Positions 7,595 through 16,376 of a stretch of DNA of 64,000 nucleotides are shown here, in pieces. Numbering within the stretch: the stretch's first letter is position 1; the number at the start of each line of letters is the position of its first letter. The stretch lies in NCBI RefSeq assembly GCF_900103975.1, contig NZ_FNIR01000009.1, positions 186,001 through 250,000 on the forward strand, in the 5' to 3' direction. This stretch comes from Klenkia soli (GTDB lineage: Bacteria > Actinomycetota > Actinomycetes > Mycobacteriales > Geodermatophilaceae). Under the pieces are notes generated by a model. The model saw nothing but the letters and a program-made list of their open reading frames with translations, was not told the origin of the DNA and ran no database searches. Both the position numbers and the translations under genes were made by a program.

Positions 7595-8847
7595 GAGTCG
7601 GGCAGCAGGAGGGTGGCGGCCAGCGCCCGCGCGGCCTCCGGGTGGTCACCGGCGAGCAGGCCCGCGGCGGCCAGCACGTAGTCGGCGTCCACCACCACGG
7701 GTGTGCCGCCCAGGACTCCGGCCGCGCCGCCCCGGTCGCCCGCCAGCCGGGTGACGACGGCGTCGCGGGCCGCGGCGTCGGCGTGCCGGAACACCCCGCC
7801 GGACAGGACGACGAGACCCACCCCCCGCGCGCTGGCGCCCCCCGCGCCGTACGCCGCCTCCGCCCGCAGGTGCCGGCGCAGCGCCACGGTGGCCGCGGCC
7901 TCCCCCAGCGCCAGGGCGTCGTCGGCCAGCGGCGGCAGACCCTCGGCGTGCGCGGCCGCGCGCAGGTCGGCGACGGCGTGGTGCACGCCCAGGTCGCCCT
8001 CGACGGTGCGTCGGTGGGCTGGCACGCCGACCGCCTCGCGGCGCAGCGCGGTCTGCTCGGCGTCCAGGTCGGGGACGCAGTAGACGTCGGTGGTGGCCCC
8101 GCCGACGTCGAGCACCACCACCCCGGGCACCTCGGCCGCGGTCCGCAGCCCGGCCAGGACGACGACGCCGTCCAGCACCGCGTCGGGGGTGACGGCACGG
8201 ACCCACTGCCGCAGCCGGGGGTCGGTGGAGAGCTTGTCGCCGCCGATCACGTGCTCCAGGAACACCGCACGGATGCCGGCCCGGGCCGACTCGGGGGCCA
8301 GCTCGCCGATGTCGGGCAGCACGTTCGCGCAGACGGTGACCGGCGGGCCTTCGGCCCGCAGCGTCGCCGCGACCTCGTCCTGGACGTGGGCGTTGCCGGC
8401 CAGCACGACCGGGACGGACCGGTCCCACCCGGCCAGGGCCGCCGCGTTGTGCCGCAGCACCGCGGTGTCGCCGCCGTCGGTGCCGCCGACGAGCAGCAGG
8501 ACGTCGGGCCGGGCGTCGGCGAGGGCGGCCAGCCCCGGGGGGTCGAGCCGGCCGGCGGCCACGTGCACCACCCGGGCGCCGGCGCTCAGCGCAGCCCGGT
8601 GCCCGGCCTCGGCGCTGATCAGCTGCTCGTAGCCGACCACGGCCAGCCGGAGCCCGCCGCCGGCCGACGAGCAGGCGAGCACCGGGACGCCGTCCGGGAA
8701 CCCGGCGGTGGCGTCCAGCACCCCGCGGACGACGTCGTCCAGCGTGGTGGGGGCCTGCGCGGTGGCCAGCAGCTCGCCGGTGGCCGGGGAGACCAGCGCC
8801 GCCTTGGTGAACGTGGACCCGATGTCGACGCAGGCCACGGGAGACAC
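7579..8847 (-). CDS. GlmL/MutL-family ASKHA ATPase
   Basis: A 422-residue protein matching the glutamate mutase MutL/GlmL family. It has the actin-like phosphate-1 motif CVDIGSTFTKAAL at the N terminus, LLLVGGTDGG in the middle, and the phosphate-2 motif VVLDVGGATTDVY. The family is thought to be a reactivating ATPase for B12-dependent glutamate mutase, but no mutase subunit (GlmS/GlmE-like) is encoded in this window. It is the last gene of the minus-strand catabolic operon, 34 bases after the TetR gene, so it may serve another enzyme or simply ride along. The start is GTG 8847, with GTG 8838 as an alternative. Its stop codon lies in a palindrome. Confidence 0.82.
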   Translation of the reverse strand: MSPVACVDIGSTFTKAALVSPATGELLATAQAPTTLDDVVRGVLDATAGFPDGVPVLACSSAGGGLRLAVVGYEQLISAEAGHRAALSAGARVVHVAAGRLDPPGLAALADARPDVLLLVGGTDGGDTAVLRHNAAALAGWDRSVPVVLAGNAHVQDEVAATLRAEGPPVTVCANVLPDIGELAPESARAGIRAVFLEHVIGGDKLSTDPRLRQWVRAVTPDAVLDGVVVLAGLRTAAEVPGVVVLDVGGATTDVYCVPDLDAEQTALRREAVGVPAHRRTVEGDLGVHHAVADLRAAAHAEGLPPLADDALALGEAAATVALRRHLRAEAAYGAGGASARGVGLVVLSGGVFRHADAAARDAVVTRLAGDRGGAAGVLGGTPVVVDADYVLAAAGLLAGDHPEAARALAATLLLPDSDQVT

Positions 8848-8881
8848 CCCGGCACCGTAGCCGTGCGGTGCCCCACCTCCC

Positions 8882-9475
8882 TCAGCGATCCGCGGGGACC
8901 CCCAGGCAGGCGAAGGCCGAGCCGGTCAGCAGGGCCACGACCTCGTCGCGCGGCAGCCCGCTGTCGTAGGTGGCCACCGACTGCACGGCGCCGATCGCCG
9001 CGTGCACCGAGGCGCGGGCCACGCCGTCGGCCAGCTCGGGGCGCAGCTCGAGCAGCACGTGCACCCACTCCTCGACGTAGTGCCGCTGCAGGCGGCGCAG
9101 CCGACGGCGGTCGGCGTCGGGCAGGCTGTGCACCTCGCGCTGGTAGAGCTGCAGCAGCGCCCGGTCGTCGACGGCGAACAGCACCTGGCCGTGCACCAGG
9201 TCGGCCAGCACCGCGCGCTCGTCCCGGCCCGAGCCGGCGGCGTCCGAGGCGGTGCGCAGCAGCCGCTCCATGACCTCGTCCAGCAGCGCGACCAGCACCG
9301 CGGACTTGCTGTCGAAGTGCCGGTACACCCCGGAGCCGACGATGCCCGCGGCCCCGCCGATGTCGGCCATCGAGACGCCGTGGAACCCGCGCTCGGCCAG
9401 CAGGTCGGTGGCGGCGCGCAGGATCCGCACCCGCCGGTCCGGGTCGCGGGTGCGCACCCCCTCGCTGCTGCTCAC
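8882..9475 (-). CDS. TetR-family regulator of the catabolic operon
   Basis: A 197-residue regulator. Its N-terminal HTH reads RRVRILRAATDLLAERGFHGVSMADIGGAAGIVGSGVYRHFDSK (recognition helix about residues 38-48), followed by an all-helical ligand domain of FadR/AtuR style. GTG 9475 overlaps the stop of the AtuA-family gene by 4 bases (GTGA), so it is translationally coupled and part of the operon. By analogy with AtuR of Pseudomonas it would repress the pathway until an acyl-CoA intermediate accumulates. Which site it binds is unknown; the only dyad in the operon promoter region is weak (19145-19164). Confidence 0.85.
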   Translation of the reverse strand: MSSSEGVRTRDPDRRVRILRAATDLLAERGFHGVSMADIGGAAGIVGSGVYRHFDSKSAVLVALLDEVMERLLRTASDAAGSGRDERAVLADLVHGQVLFAVDDRALLQLYQREVHSLPDADRRRLRRLQRHYVEEWVHVLLELRPELADGVARASVHAAIGAVQSVATYDSGLPRDEVVALLTGSAFACLGVPADR

Positions 9476-11232
9476 CGGAGGAGCCTGACCGGGACCTCGA
9501 GGGTCCGCGACCGCAGGTACTCCCCCAGCCCCTTGGCCTGCGGGTCCGGCCGGGTCGCCGACCCCACGCCCTCGCCCAGCAGCCCGACGACGACCAGGTT
9601 CAGCGCCCGCAGGTTCGGCAGCTCGTACCGGCGGACGGCGAGGTCGGCGGCCTCGGGCAGCAGCTCCTGGAACCGCTCGACGGTCATGGTCGCGGCCAGC
9701 CACTCCCACGTCGCGTCGTCCCGGGCCCACAGCCCGACGTTGGCGTTGCCGCCCTTGTCCCCCGACCGCGCCCCCACCAGCCGCCCCAGCGGCACCCGCT
9801 CCGTAGCCCCGTCGTCCTCCCCCGTTCCCGGAAACCGCGGTTTCCGGGAGTCGGGTGCCGGGCCGGAGGGGGAGTGCGGGACGACGGTCAACGTGCCGTC
9901 GGGCAGGACGACGACGTGCTCGACCAGGTCCCGCGGCACCAGCGCGGGCCAGTAGACGCCGTAGGCGCTCTCGGCCGACGGCGGGGTGGTGGTGTGGAAC
10001 CCGGCGTACCCGCCCAGGGCCAGCTGCATGGTGGCGTCGGAGAACCGCCGGCCGACCTTGCGCCGGTCGGTGTCCTTGACGGTGATCCGCAGGTGCGCGG
10101 TGGCCTGCACGTTCGTCTCCGCGTCGGGGGTGTCGAAGCGGAGCAGCGAGACGTCGGTGTCGGCGAAGGAGTCGCGGCCGCCGAGGATGCCGAACAGCTC
10201 GGCCTCGGCCCAGGCCGCCTTCTCCTCGAGGTCCAGGCCGGTGAGCACCAAGGTCATGGTGTTGCGGTAACCACCCAGGTGGTTCAGCGCGACCTTCAGC
10301 CGTTCCGACGGCGCGGACCCGCGGGTGCCCGAGATCAGCACCCGGTCCGGGCCCTGCTGGGTGAGCTCGCAGGTGCCGAAGTCGGCGACGACGTCGGGGT
10401 TGGCGTAGACCGGGGAGTCGATCTCGTAGAGCAGCTGGGCGGTGACCGTGCCGACCGAGACCAGGCCCCCGGTGTCGGCGTGCTTGGTGATCACGCTGGA
10501 CCCGTCGGCGGCGACCTCGGCGATCGGGAACCCCGGGTACCGGCGGTCCACGACCTCGTCGAGGAAGGCGTAGTTGCCGCCGCACGCCTGCGGCCCGCAC
10601 TCGATCACGTGCCCGGCAGCGACTGCACCGGCCAGGGCGTCCCAGTCGGTGCGCGACCAGCCGTGCCACCACGCGGCCGGTCCGACGACGACCGACGCGT
10701 CGGTGACCCGCCCGGTGACCACGACGTCCGCGCCCGCCCCCAGCGCCTCGGCGATGCCCCAGCCACCCAGGTAGGCGTTCGCCGAGACCGGGTCGACCCC
10801 GGCGTCGGCCAGCCGCCGGCCGGTGTCCAGGTGTGCCAGGTCCACGCCGTCGGCGAGCAGCTGCGGCAGGCGGGGCAGCAGGTCGTCGCCGTGCACGTAC
10901 GCCACCTGCGGGTGCAGACCGAGCCGCTCGGCGAGCGCGCCGATCTGCGTCGCGAGCCCGGCCGGGTTCAGGCCGCCCGCGTTGCTGACCACCTTGATGC
11001 CCCGGTCCAGGCAGGTGCCCAGCACCTCCTCGAGCTGGGTGAGGAACGTGCGGGCGAAGCCGGCGTCGGGGTCCTTCTGGCGGGCCTTCCAGAGGATGAG
11101 CATGGTCAGCTCGGCCAGGTAGTCGCCGGTGAGGACGTCGATCGGCCCGCCCTCGACCATCTCCCGGGCGGCGGCCAGCCGGTCGCCGTAGAAGCCGGAG
11201 CAGTTGGCGATCCTGATCGGGTCCCGCGTCAC
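9472..11232 (-). CDS. Acyclic terpene utilization AtuA-family protein (DUF1446 + AtuA C-domain)
   Basis: A 586-residue two-domain protein. The N-terminal DUF1446 part (about residues 1-450) opens with IRIANCSGFYGDRLAAAREMVEGGPIDVLTGDYLAELTM and carries VSNAGGLNPAG and VVVTGRVTDASVVVGP. The C-terminal domain (about 485-586) has LVGARSGDKGGNANVGLW. AtuA is needed for citronellol/geraniol breakdown in Pseudomonas, but its reaction is not established. The gene is embedded between the TIGR03084 and TetR genes with 4-base GTGA overlaps at both ends. The linker between the domains (about residue 460-480) contains a perfect 24-base palindrome in the DNA, read in frame. Confidence 0.85.
   Translation of the reverse strand: MTRDPIRIANCSGFYGDRLAAAREMVEGGPIDVLTGDYLAELTMLILWKARQKDPDAGFARTFLTQLEEVLGTCLDRGIKVVSNAGGLNPAGLATQIGALAERLGLHPQVAYVHGDDLLPRLPQLLADGVDLAHLDTGRRLADAGVDPVSANAYLGGWGIAEALGAGADVVVTGRVTDASVVVGPAAWWHGWSRTDWDALAGAVAAGHVIECGPQACGGNYAFLDEVVDRRYPGFPIAEVAADGSSVITKHADTGGLVSVGTVTAQLLYEIDSPVYANPDVVADFGTCELTQQGPDRVLISGTRGSAPSERLKVALNHLGGYRNTMTLVLTGLDLEEKAAWAEAELFGILGGRDSFADTDVSLLRFDTPDAETNVQATAHLRITVKDTDRRKVGRRFSDATMQLALGGYAGFHTTTPPSAESAYGVYWPALVPRDLVEHVVVLPDGTLTVVPHSPSGPAPDSRKPRFPGTGEDDGATERVPLGRLVGARSGDKGGNANVGLWARDDATWEWLAATMTVERFQELLPEAADLAVRRYELPNLRALNLVVVGLLGEGVGSATRPDPQAKGLGEYLRSRTLEVPVRLLR
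9826..9849. repeat. Perfect 24-base palindrome inside the AtuA-family gene
   Basis: The left half is TCCCGGAAACCG and the right half is its exact reverse complement. It codes in frame for Ser-Arg-Lys-Pro-Arg-Phe-Pro-Gly in the interdomain linker, a place where an insertion would be tolerated. A perfect 24-base palindrome is unlikely by chance, so an inserted repeat element or a binding site is possible. Confidence 0.7.
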
Positions 11233-12014
11233 GAGGGCTGCCTCCCGGGTCCGGGCGGGCCGGCGAAGGCCTGCGCGACGTCGAGCCAGTGGTCGGCGAC
11301 CGGGCCGGTGGCGGTCAGCGCGAGGTCGGCGCGGTGCCGGCGCTGGGTGACCAGCTGGCAGAAGTCCAGCGCCGGGCCGGTGACCCGGTCGGCGGCGTCC
11401 TCGGGACCCCAGATCCAGACGGGGCCGTCGGGTGCGGTGAGCTCGACCCGCACCGGCTCGGACGGCGGCTCCTCGCCGTGCACCCGGTGGCTCCACCCGC
11501 GGGTGGCCACGCCCAGGTGCGCGATGTTCCGCAGCCGCGCGGTGGGTTCGCGGGTGGCGCCGACCGCGTCGACGACGTCCTGGCCGTGCGCCCAGGTCTC
11601 CATCAGCCGGGCGGTCACCGACGAGGCCGCACTCATGGGCGGGCCGTACCAGGGCAGCGTCGTCCCGGGATCCAGGGCGGCGAATACCCGCAGGTACTCG
11701 GCGCGGGCGGTGCGCAGCCACGCCAGCAGGTCCGCGGGCGACCGGCCGCGGTTGGCCAGGGCCACCACCTCGGTGAAGTCGTCGCCGTGGGCGACCAGCG
11801 CGTCGGCCTCGGCCCGGAACCGGTCGGGGTCGACCGCCGAGGTGGTGGCGGTCTCGTCGAAGTGCGCCAGGTGCACGACCTGGTCGGCGACCGTCCAGCC
11901 CGCCGCCGGGGTGGGCGTGGCCCACGCGGCGTCGTCCAGCCCGGCCAGCACCCGGTCCAGGTCGGCGGACTCCGCGGCCAGGTCGGCCACCAGCGCGGCC
12001 ATGTCGGCGGGCAT
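11229..12014 (-). CDS. TIGR03084-family (DinB-like) putative metal-dependent protein
   Basis: A 261-residue protein of the TIGR03084 / maleylpyruvate-isomerase-N (DinB-like four-helix) group. The N terminus LVADLAAESADLDRVLAGLDDAAWATPTPAAGWTVADQVVHLAHFDETA carries the first metal-ligand His residues (VHLAHFD), and ETWAHGQDV (about residue 140) the third. These are the usual three His/Asp positions. Related actinobacterial enzymes are mycothiol-dependent, but no mycothiol link is shown here. Its ATG overlaps the stop of the enoyl-CoA hydratase gene (TGATG), and its own stop overlaps the AtuA-family start. The constant association of this family with AtuA-type genes is general knowledge; its reaction is unknown. 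Confidence 0.82.
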   Translation of the reverse strand: MPADMAALVADLAAESADLDRVLAGLDDAAWATPTPAAGWTVADQVVHLAHFDETATTSAVDPDRFRAEADALVAHGDDFTEVVALANRGRSPADLLAWLRTARAEYLRVFAALDPGTTLPWYGPPMSAASSVTARLMETWAHGQDVVDAVGATREPTARLRNIAHLGVATRGWSHRVHGEEPPSEPVRVELTAPDGPVWIWGPEDAADRVTGPALDFCQLVTQRRHRADLALTATGPVADHWLDVAQAFAGPPGPGRQPS

Positions 12015-12772
12015 CAGCGGCCGGTCCAGACCGGGGTGCGCTTGTCCCGGAACGCGGCCGGGCCCTCCTGCGCGTCCGCGGACAGGTAGACCGGTTCCCA
12101 GAGCGCCTCGGCCGCGGCGTAGGCGTCGGCGAACCGCTCGGCTGCCATCAGCCGCACGGTCTGCTTGGCCGCGGCCACCGACAGCGGCGCGTTGGCCGCG
12201 ATCCGCTCGCCCAGCGCCTGCGCGGCGTCGTGCAGCTGCGCAAGCGGCACGACCTCGTTGACCAGGCCGACCTCGTGGGCACGATGCGCGGTGATCGGGT
12301 CGCCGGTGACCAGCAGCTGCATGGCGATCCGCGGCGGCACCAGCCAGGACAGCGGCGCGGCCCACGGCGCACCCCGGCCGACCTTCGCCTCGCTGACCGC
12401 GAACCGGGCGTGCTCGGCGGCGATCACCAGGTCGCACTGCTGGGCGAGCAGGAACCCGCCGCCGTAGGCGATGCCGTTGACCGCGGCGATCACCGGCTTG
12501 GTCAGCTCGATGGTGCGGCCGGGCTGGGGCACGAAGTCCGGCGGCGGCACGGTCAGCGCGGTGTCGGCCATCTCGCGCAGGTCGCCGCCGGCGCAGAAGG
12601 CCTTGTCCCCGGCGCCGGTGAGCACCAGGACGGCGGCCTCGTCGTCGGCGGCGAAGCGCTCGAAGCCCTCGGTGAGCAGCCGGCGGACCTCGGCGGACAG
12701 CGCGTTGCGGGCCTCGGGCCGGTCGATGGTCAGCCAGGCGACCCGGCGCACCACCTCGTAGGTGACGGTCAC
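12014..12772 (-). CDS. Enoyl-CoA hydratase/isomerase family protein
   Basis: A 252-residue crotonase-fold enzyme. The oxyanion-hole segments are KAFCAGGDLREMAD (about residues 56-69) and AAVNGIAYGGGFLLAQQCDLVIA (about 94-116), followed by SEAKVGRGAPWAAPLSW. In this operon it most likely hydrates the unsaturated glutaconyl-type CoA made by the carboxylase (the AtuE/LiuC step). Exact substrate is inference. GTG 12772 overlaps the end of the carboxylase alpha gene by 4 bases. In place of the catalytic Glu pair of classical hydratases the second position reads GRGAPWA, so isomerase or altered chemistry cannot be excluded. Confidence 0.88.
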   Translation of the reverse strand: MTVTYEVVRRVAWLTIDRPEARNALSAEVRRLLTEGFERFAADDEAAVLVLTGAGDKAFCAGGDLREMADTALTVPPPDFVPQPGRTIELTKPVIAAVNGIAYGGGFLLAQQCDLVIAAEHARFAVSEAKVGRGAPWAAPLSWLVPPRIAMQLLVTGDPITAHRAHEVGLVNEVVPLAQLHDAAQALGERIAANAPLSVAAAKQTVRLMAAERFADAYAAAEALWEPVYLSADAQEGPAAFRDKRTPVWTGR

Positions 12773-14748
12773 GCGTCCACCGCCGTCACCACGGCCAGCA
12801 CCGCACCGGTGTCGACCGTCTCGCCGACCGCCGCGTGCAGCTCGCCGACCACGCCGTCGGTGGGCGCGGCCACCACGTGCTCCATCTTCATCGCCTCCAG
12901 CACCAGCACGGTCTGCCCCGCGGTCACCGTGTCGCCCTCGGCCACCGCGACCCGGACGACGGTGCCGGGCATCGGGGCCAGCAGCGACCCCTCCCCCGCG
13001 GCGCTGCCCGGGACGGGGAACCGCGGCACCTCGGTGAACGCCGTCGACCCGCCCGGGCCGTCGACGAAGACGTCGTCCCCGACCCGGTGCACGGCCAGCG
13101 ACCGGCGGACCCCGCCGACGGTCAGCAGCACCCGGTCCGCGGTCGCCTGCACGGCGCCGACGTCGAGCGCGGTGCCGCCGACCCGCACCCGCCAGCCGTC
13201 GCGGTGCCGGCGGTAGCGCACCTCCAGCTCGTCGTCCCCGTGGGTGAGGAGGGCGACCTGGTCCACGCTCGGCACGTTCCGCCACCCGCTGGGCACCGCG
13301 TGCTGCACCCGAGCCCCGGCCCGGCGGGCGGCCGCGTCGGCGAGCACCGCCGCGGCCGCGTGCAGGGCCACGACGTGCGAGGAGACCGCGGGGGAGGTCA
13401 GCTCGGGGTGCCGGCCCAGGTAGCCGGTGTCGATCTCTCCGGCCCGGAACTCGGGCTCCCGCAGCACGGCGACCAGCAGGTCGCGGTTGGTCACGATGCC
13501 GTGCACCCGGGTCTCGGCCAGCGCCCGGGCCAGCCGACGGCACGCCTCGTCGCGGGTCGCGCCGTACGCGATGACCTTGGCCAGCATGGAGTCGTAGTGC
13601 ACGCCGACGACCGAGCCGTCGGCGACACCGCTGTCCACCCGCACGCCGGTCAGGTCGGGGACGGCGAACCGGTGCACGGTGCCGGTGACCGGCAGGTACC
13701 CGGCCGGCACGTCCTCGGCGTTGAGCCGGGCCTCGATCGCGTGACCGGTGACCCGGGCGTCCACCACCTCGGGCGGCAGCGGCAGGCCCTCGGCGACCTG
13801 CAGCTGCACCCGGACCAGGTCGAGGCCGGTGACCAGCTCGGTCACCGGGTGCTCGACCTGCAGCCGGGTGTTCACCTCGAGGAAGAAGAACTCGCCGTCG
13901 GGGGCGAGCACGAACTCCACGGTGCCCGCGCCGACGTAGCCGATCGCCTCGGCCGCGGCGACGGCCGCCTTGCCCAGCTGGGCACGCAGCGCGTCGTCCA
14001 CCGCCGGCGAGGGCGCCTCCTCCAGCACCTTCTGGTACCGGCGCTGGATGGAGCACTCGCGCTCGAACAGGTGGACGACGGTGCCGTGCGTATCACCGAC
14101 GACCTGCACCTCGACGTGCCGCGGCCGCTCGACGTAGCGCTCGAGGAACACCGTGCCGTCGCCGAACGCCGACACCGCCTCCCGCCGGGCGCTGGCGACC
14201 GCGTCGACCAGCTCGTCGGGGCCGGCGACGATCCGCATACCCCGGCCACCGCCGCCGAACGCGGCCTTCACCAGCACCGGGTAGCCGATGCCGGCGGCCT
14301 GGGCGGGCAGGTCGGTGGTGTCGTCGCCGACCACGACCCCGGGCAGCACCGGCACCCCGGCGGCGGCCATCAGCTCCTTGGCCGCGGTCTTCGACCCCAT
14401 GGCGTCGATCGCCGCGGGGGTGGGCCCGACGAAGACCAGGCCCGCCGCGGCGCAGTCCCGGGCGAAGCCGGCGTTCTCGGAGAGGAACCCGTAGCCCGGG
14501 TGCACCGCCTGCGCGCCGGTGGCCAGCGCCGCGGCGATGACCAGGTCACCGCGCAGGTAGGTGTCGGCCGGGCTGGCGCCGGGCAGCCGCACCGCCTCGT
14601 CGGCCGCGTGCACGAAGGGTGCGTCGGCGTCGGGGTCGGAGAAGACGGCGACGGTGGCGACGTCCATCTCGCGGGCGGTGCGCATGACCCGCAGCGCGAT
14701 CTCGCCGCGGTTGGCCACCAGCAGTTTGGTGATGATCACGGCGCTCAC
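12769..14748 (-). CDS. Biotin-dependent acyl-CoA carboxylase alpha subunit (BC-BCCP)
   Basis: A 659-residue protein with a biotin carboxylase domain at residues 1-450 (KLLVANRGEIALRVMRTA; the ATP-grasp lid AFGGGGRGMRIV; EFFFLEVNTRLQVEHPVTE), a central BT-like linker, and a C-terminal biotinyl domain with VLEAMKMEHVV, where Lys 621 is the biotin site. It carboxylates biotin with ATP and bicarbonate for transfer by the beta subunit encoded upstream. The length and single-chain BC-BCCP layout match methylcrotonyl- and geranyl-CoA carboxylase alpha chains. GTG 14748 overlaps the beta stop by 4 bases. Confidence 0.92.
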   Translation of the reverse strand: MSAVIITKLLVANRGEIALRVMRTAREMDVATVAVFSDPDADAPFVHAADEAVRLPGASPADTYLRGDLVIAAALATGAQAVHPGYGFLSENAGFARDCAAAGLVFVGPTPAAIDAMGSKTAAKELMAAAGVPVLPGVVVGDDTTDLPAQAAGIGYPVLVKAAFGGGGRGMRIVAGPDELVDAVASARREAVSAFGDGTVFLERYVERPRHVEVQVVGDTHGTVVHLFERECSIQRRYQKVLEEAPSPAVDDALRAQLGKAAVAAAEAIGYVGAGTVEFVLAPDGEFFFLEVNTRLQVEHPVTELVTGLDLVRVQLQVAEGLPLPPEVVDARVTGHAIEARLNAEDVPAGYLPVTGTVHRFAVPDLTGVRVDSGVADGSVVGVHYDSMLAKVIAYGATRDEACRRLARALAETRVHGIVTNRDLLVAVLREPEFRAGEIDTGYLGRHPELTSPAVSSHVVALHAAAAVLADAAARRAGARVQHAVPSGWRNVPSVDQVALLTHGDDELEVRYRRHRDGWRVRVGGTALDVGAVQATADRVLLTVGGVRRSLAVHRVGDDVFVDGPGGSTAFTEVPRFPVPGSAAGEGSLLAPMPGTVVRVAVAEGDTVTAGQTVLVLEAMKMEHVVAAPTDGVVGELHAAVGETVDTGAVLAVVTAVDA

Positions 14749-16376
14749 ATCCGGAAGACGCCGTAGCCGCGGCGTCCCTCGATCGGGCCCGAGTGGGCGG
14801 CGGACAGCGCGATGCCGAGCACCGTGCGGGTGTCGCGGGGGTCGAGCAGGCCGTCGTCGAAGACCTTCGAGGTGATGAAGAACGAGTGCGACTCGGCCTC
14901 GATCTGGGCCTCGATGCCGCGTCGTCGTTCGTCGTCCGCGGCCTGGTCGAACGGCCGCCCCGAGGCCTCCGCCGAGGCCTTGCCGACGATGGACATGACC
15001 CCGGCCAGCTGGGCGGCGCCCATGACGGCGAGCTTGGCGCCGGCCCAGGCGAACATCAGCCGGGGGTCGTAGGCCCGCCCGCTCATGCCGTAGTTGCCGG
15101 CCCCGAACGACGCCGCGGTGTTGATGGTGATGTGCGGGACCGTCGAGTTGGTCACCGCATTGATCATCTTCGCGCCGTCCTTGATGATCCCGCCCTGCTC
15201 GTAGCTCTTCCCGACCATGTAGCCGGTGGTGTTCTGCAGGAAGACCAGCGGGGTGTCGACCTGGTTGGCCAGCTGGATGAACTCGGCGGCCTTCTTGGCC
15301 TCCTCGCTGAACAGCACGCCGCGGGCGTTGGCCAGCACGCCGACCGGGAAGCCGTGCACCGAGGCGAACCCGGTGACCAGGCTGGTGCCGTACTCGGGCT
15401 TGTACTCACCGAACCGGCTGCCGTCGACCACCCGGGCCAGCACCTCGCGCGGGTCGAAGGGCACCCGGATGTCGGCCGGGGCGATGCCCAGCAGCTCCTC
15501 GGGGTCGTACAGCGGCTCGTCGGCCGGCAGGCTCGGACCCGGGCCCTGCTTGCGCCAGTTCAGCTCGGAGACGATCCGCCGGCCCAGCCGGATCGCGTCG
15601 CGCTCGTCGACGGCGAAGTGGTCGGCCACCCCGGAGACCCGCGAGTGCATGGCCGCCCCGCCCAGCTCCTCGTCGTCGGCGTCCTCGCCGGTGGCCATCT
15701 TCACCAGCGGGGGCCCGCCGAGGAACACCTTGGCCTGCCGGTCGACCAGCACCGAGTAGTCGCACATGCCGGGCACGTAGGCCCCGCCGGCGGTGGAGTT
15801 GCCGAACACCAGGGCGAGGGTCGGGATGCCCAGGGACGAGAGCTGGGTCAGGTCGTGGAAGATCTGGCCGGCCGGCACGAAGAGGTCGGCCTGGCTGGGC
15901 AGGTCGGCGCCGCCGGACTCGACCAGGTTGACGACCGGCAGCCGGTTGACCCGGGCGATCTCCAGGGCCCGCAGCGTCTTCTTCAGCGAGATGGGGTTCA
16001 TCGCGCCGCCGCGGACGGTGGGGTCGTGCGCGATGAGCACGCACTCGACGCCGGAGACGACGCCGATGCCGGTGACGATGCTGGCGCCGACGGTGAACGG
16101 CGTGCCCCAGGCGGCCAGCGAGCTGAGCTCGAGGAACGAACCGTCCCGGTCGAGCAGCAGCTCGATCCGCTCCCGGGCGAGCAGCCGGCCGCGGTCGCGG
16201 TGCCGGGCGGCGTACCGCTCGCCGCCACCGGCCCGGACCAGGTCCAGCTGCTCCTCCAGCTGGTCCAGCACCGCCAGGGACGCCGTCCGGTTGGCGGCGT
16301 ACTGCTCGCCCCGGGTGTCCAGCGCCGAGCTGAGCACGGTGCCCTCGGCGACGCGCGGGTCGATGGAGACGGTCAT
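14745..16376 (-). CDS. Acyl-CoA carboxylase beta subunit (MCC/GCC-type carboxyltransferase)
   Basis: A 543-residue carboxyltransferase. It has the N-terminal crotonase half with GGGERYAARHRDRGRLLARER and the CoA-binding VFGNSTAGGAYVPGMCDY (about residue 186), and a C-terminal half with FLQNTTGYMVGKSYEQGGIIKDGAKM and AAQLAGVMSIVGK. Length and motifs place it with methylcrotonyl-CoA and geranyl-CoA carboxylase beta chains (LiuB/AtuC) rather than propionyl-CoA carboxylase. Sequence alone does not decide leucine versus terpene substrate. ATG 16376 overlaps the ligase stop (ATGA), and the alpha subunit follows directly. Confidence 0.9.
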   Translation of the reverse strand: MTVSIDPRVAEGTVLSSALDTRGEQYAANRTASLAVLDQLEEQLDLVRAGGGERYAARHRDRGRLLARERIELLLDRDGSFLELSSLAAWGTPFTVGASIVTGIGVVSGVECVLIAHDPTVRGGAMNPISLKKTLRALEIARVNRLPVVNLVESGGADLPSQADLFVPAGQIFHDLTQLSSLGIPTLALVFGNSTAGGAYVPGMCDYSVLVDRQAKVFLGGPPLVKMATGEDADDEELGGAAMHSRVSGVADHFAVDERDAIRLGRRIVSELNWRKQGPGPSLPADEPLYDPEELLGIAPADIRVPFDPREVLARVVDGSRFGEYKPEYGTSLVTGFASVHGFPVGVLANARGVLFSEEAKKAAEFIQLANQVDTPLVFLQNTTGYMVGKSYEQGGIIKDGAKMINAVTNSTVPHITINTAASFGAGNYGMSGRAYDPRLMFAWAGAKLAVMGAAQLAGVMSIVGKASAEASGRPFDQAADDERRRGIEAQIEAESHSFFITSKVFDDGLLDPRDTRTVLGIALSAAHSGPIEGRRGYGVFRM

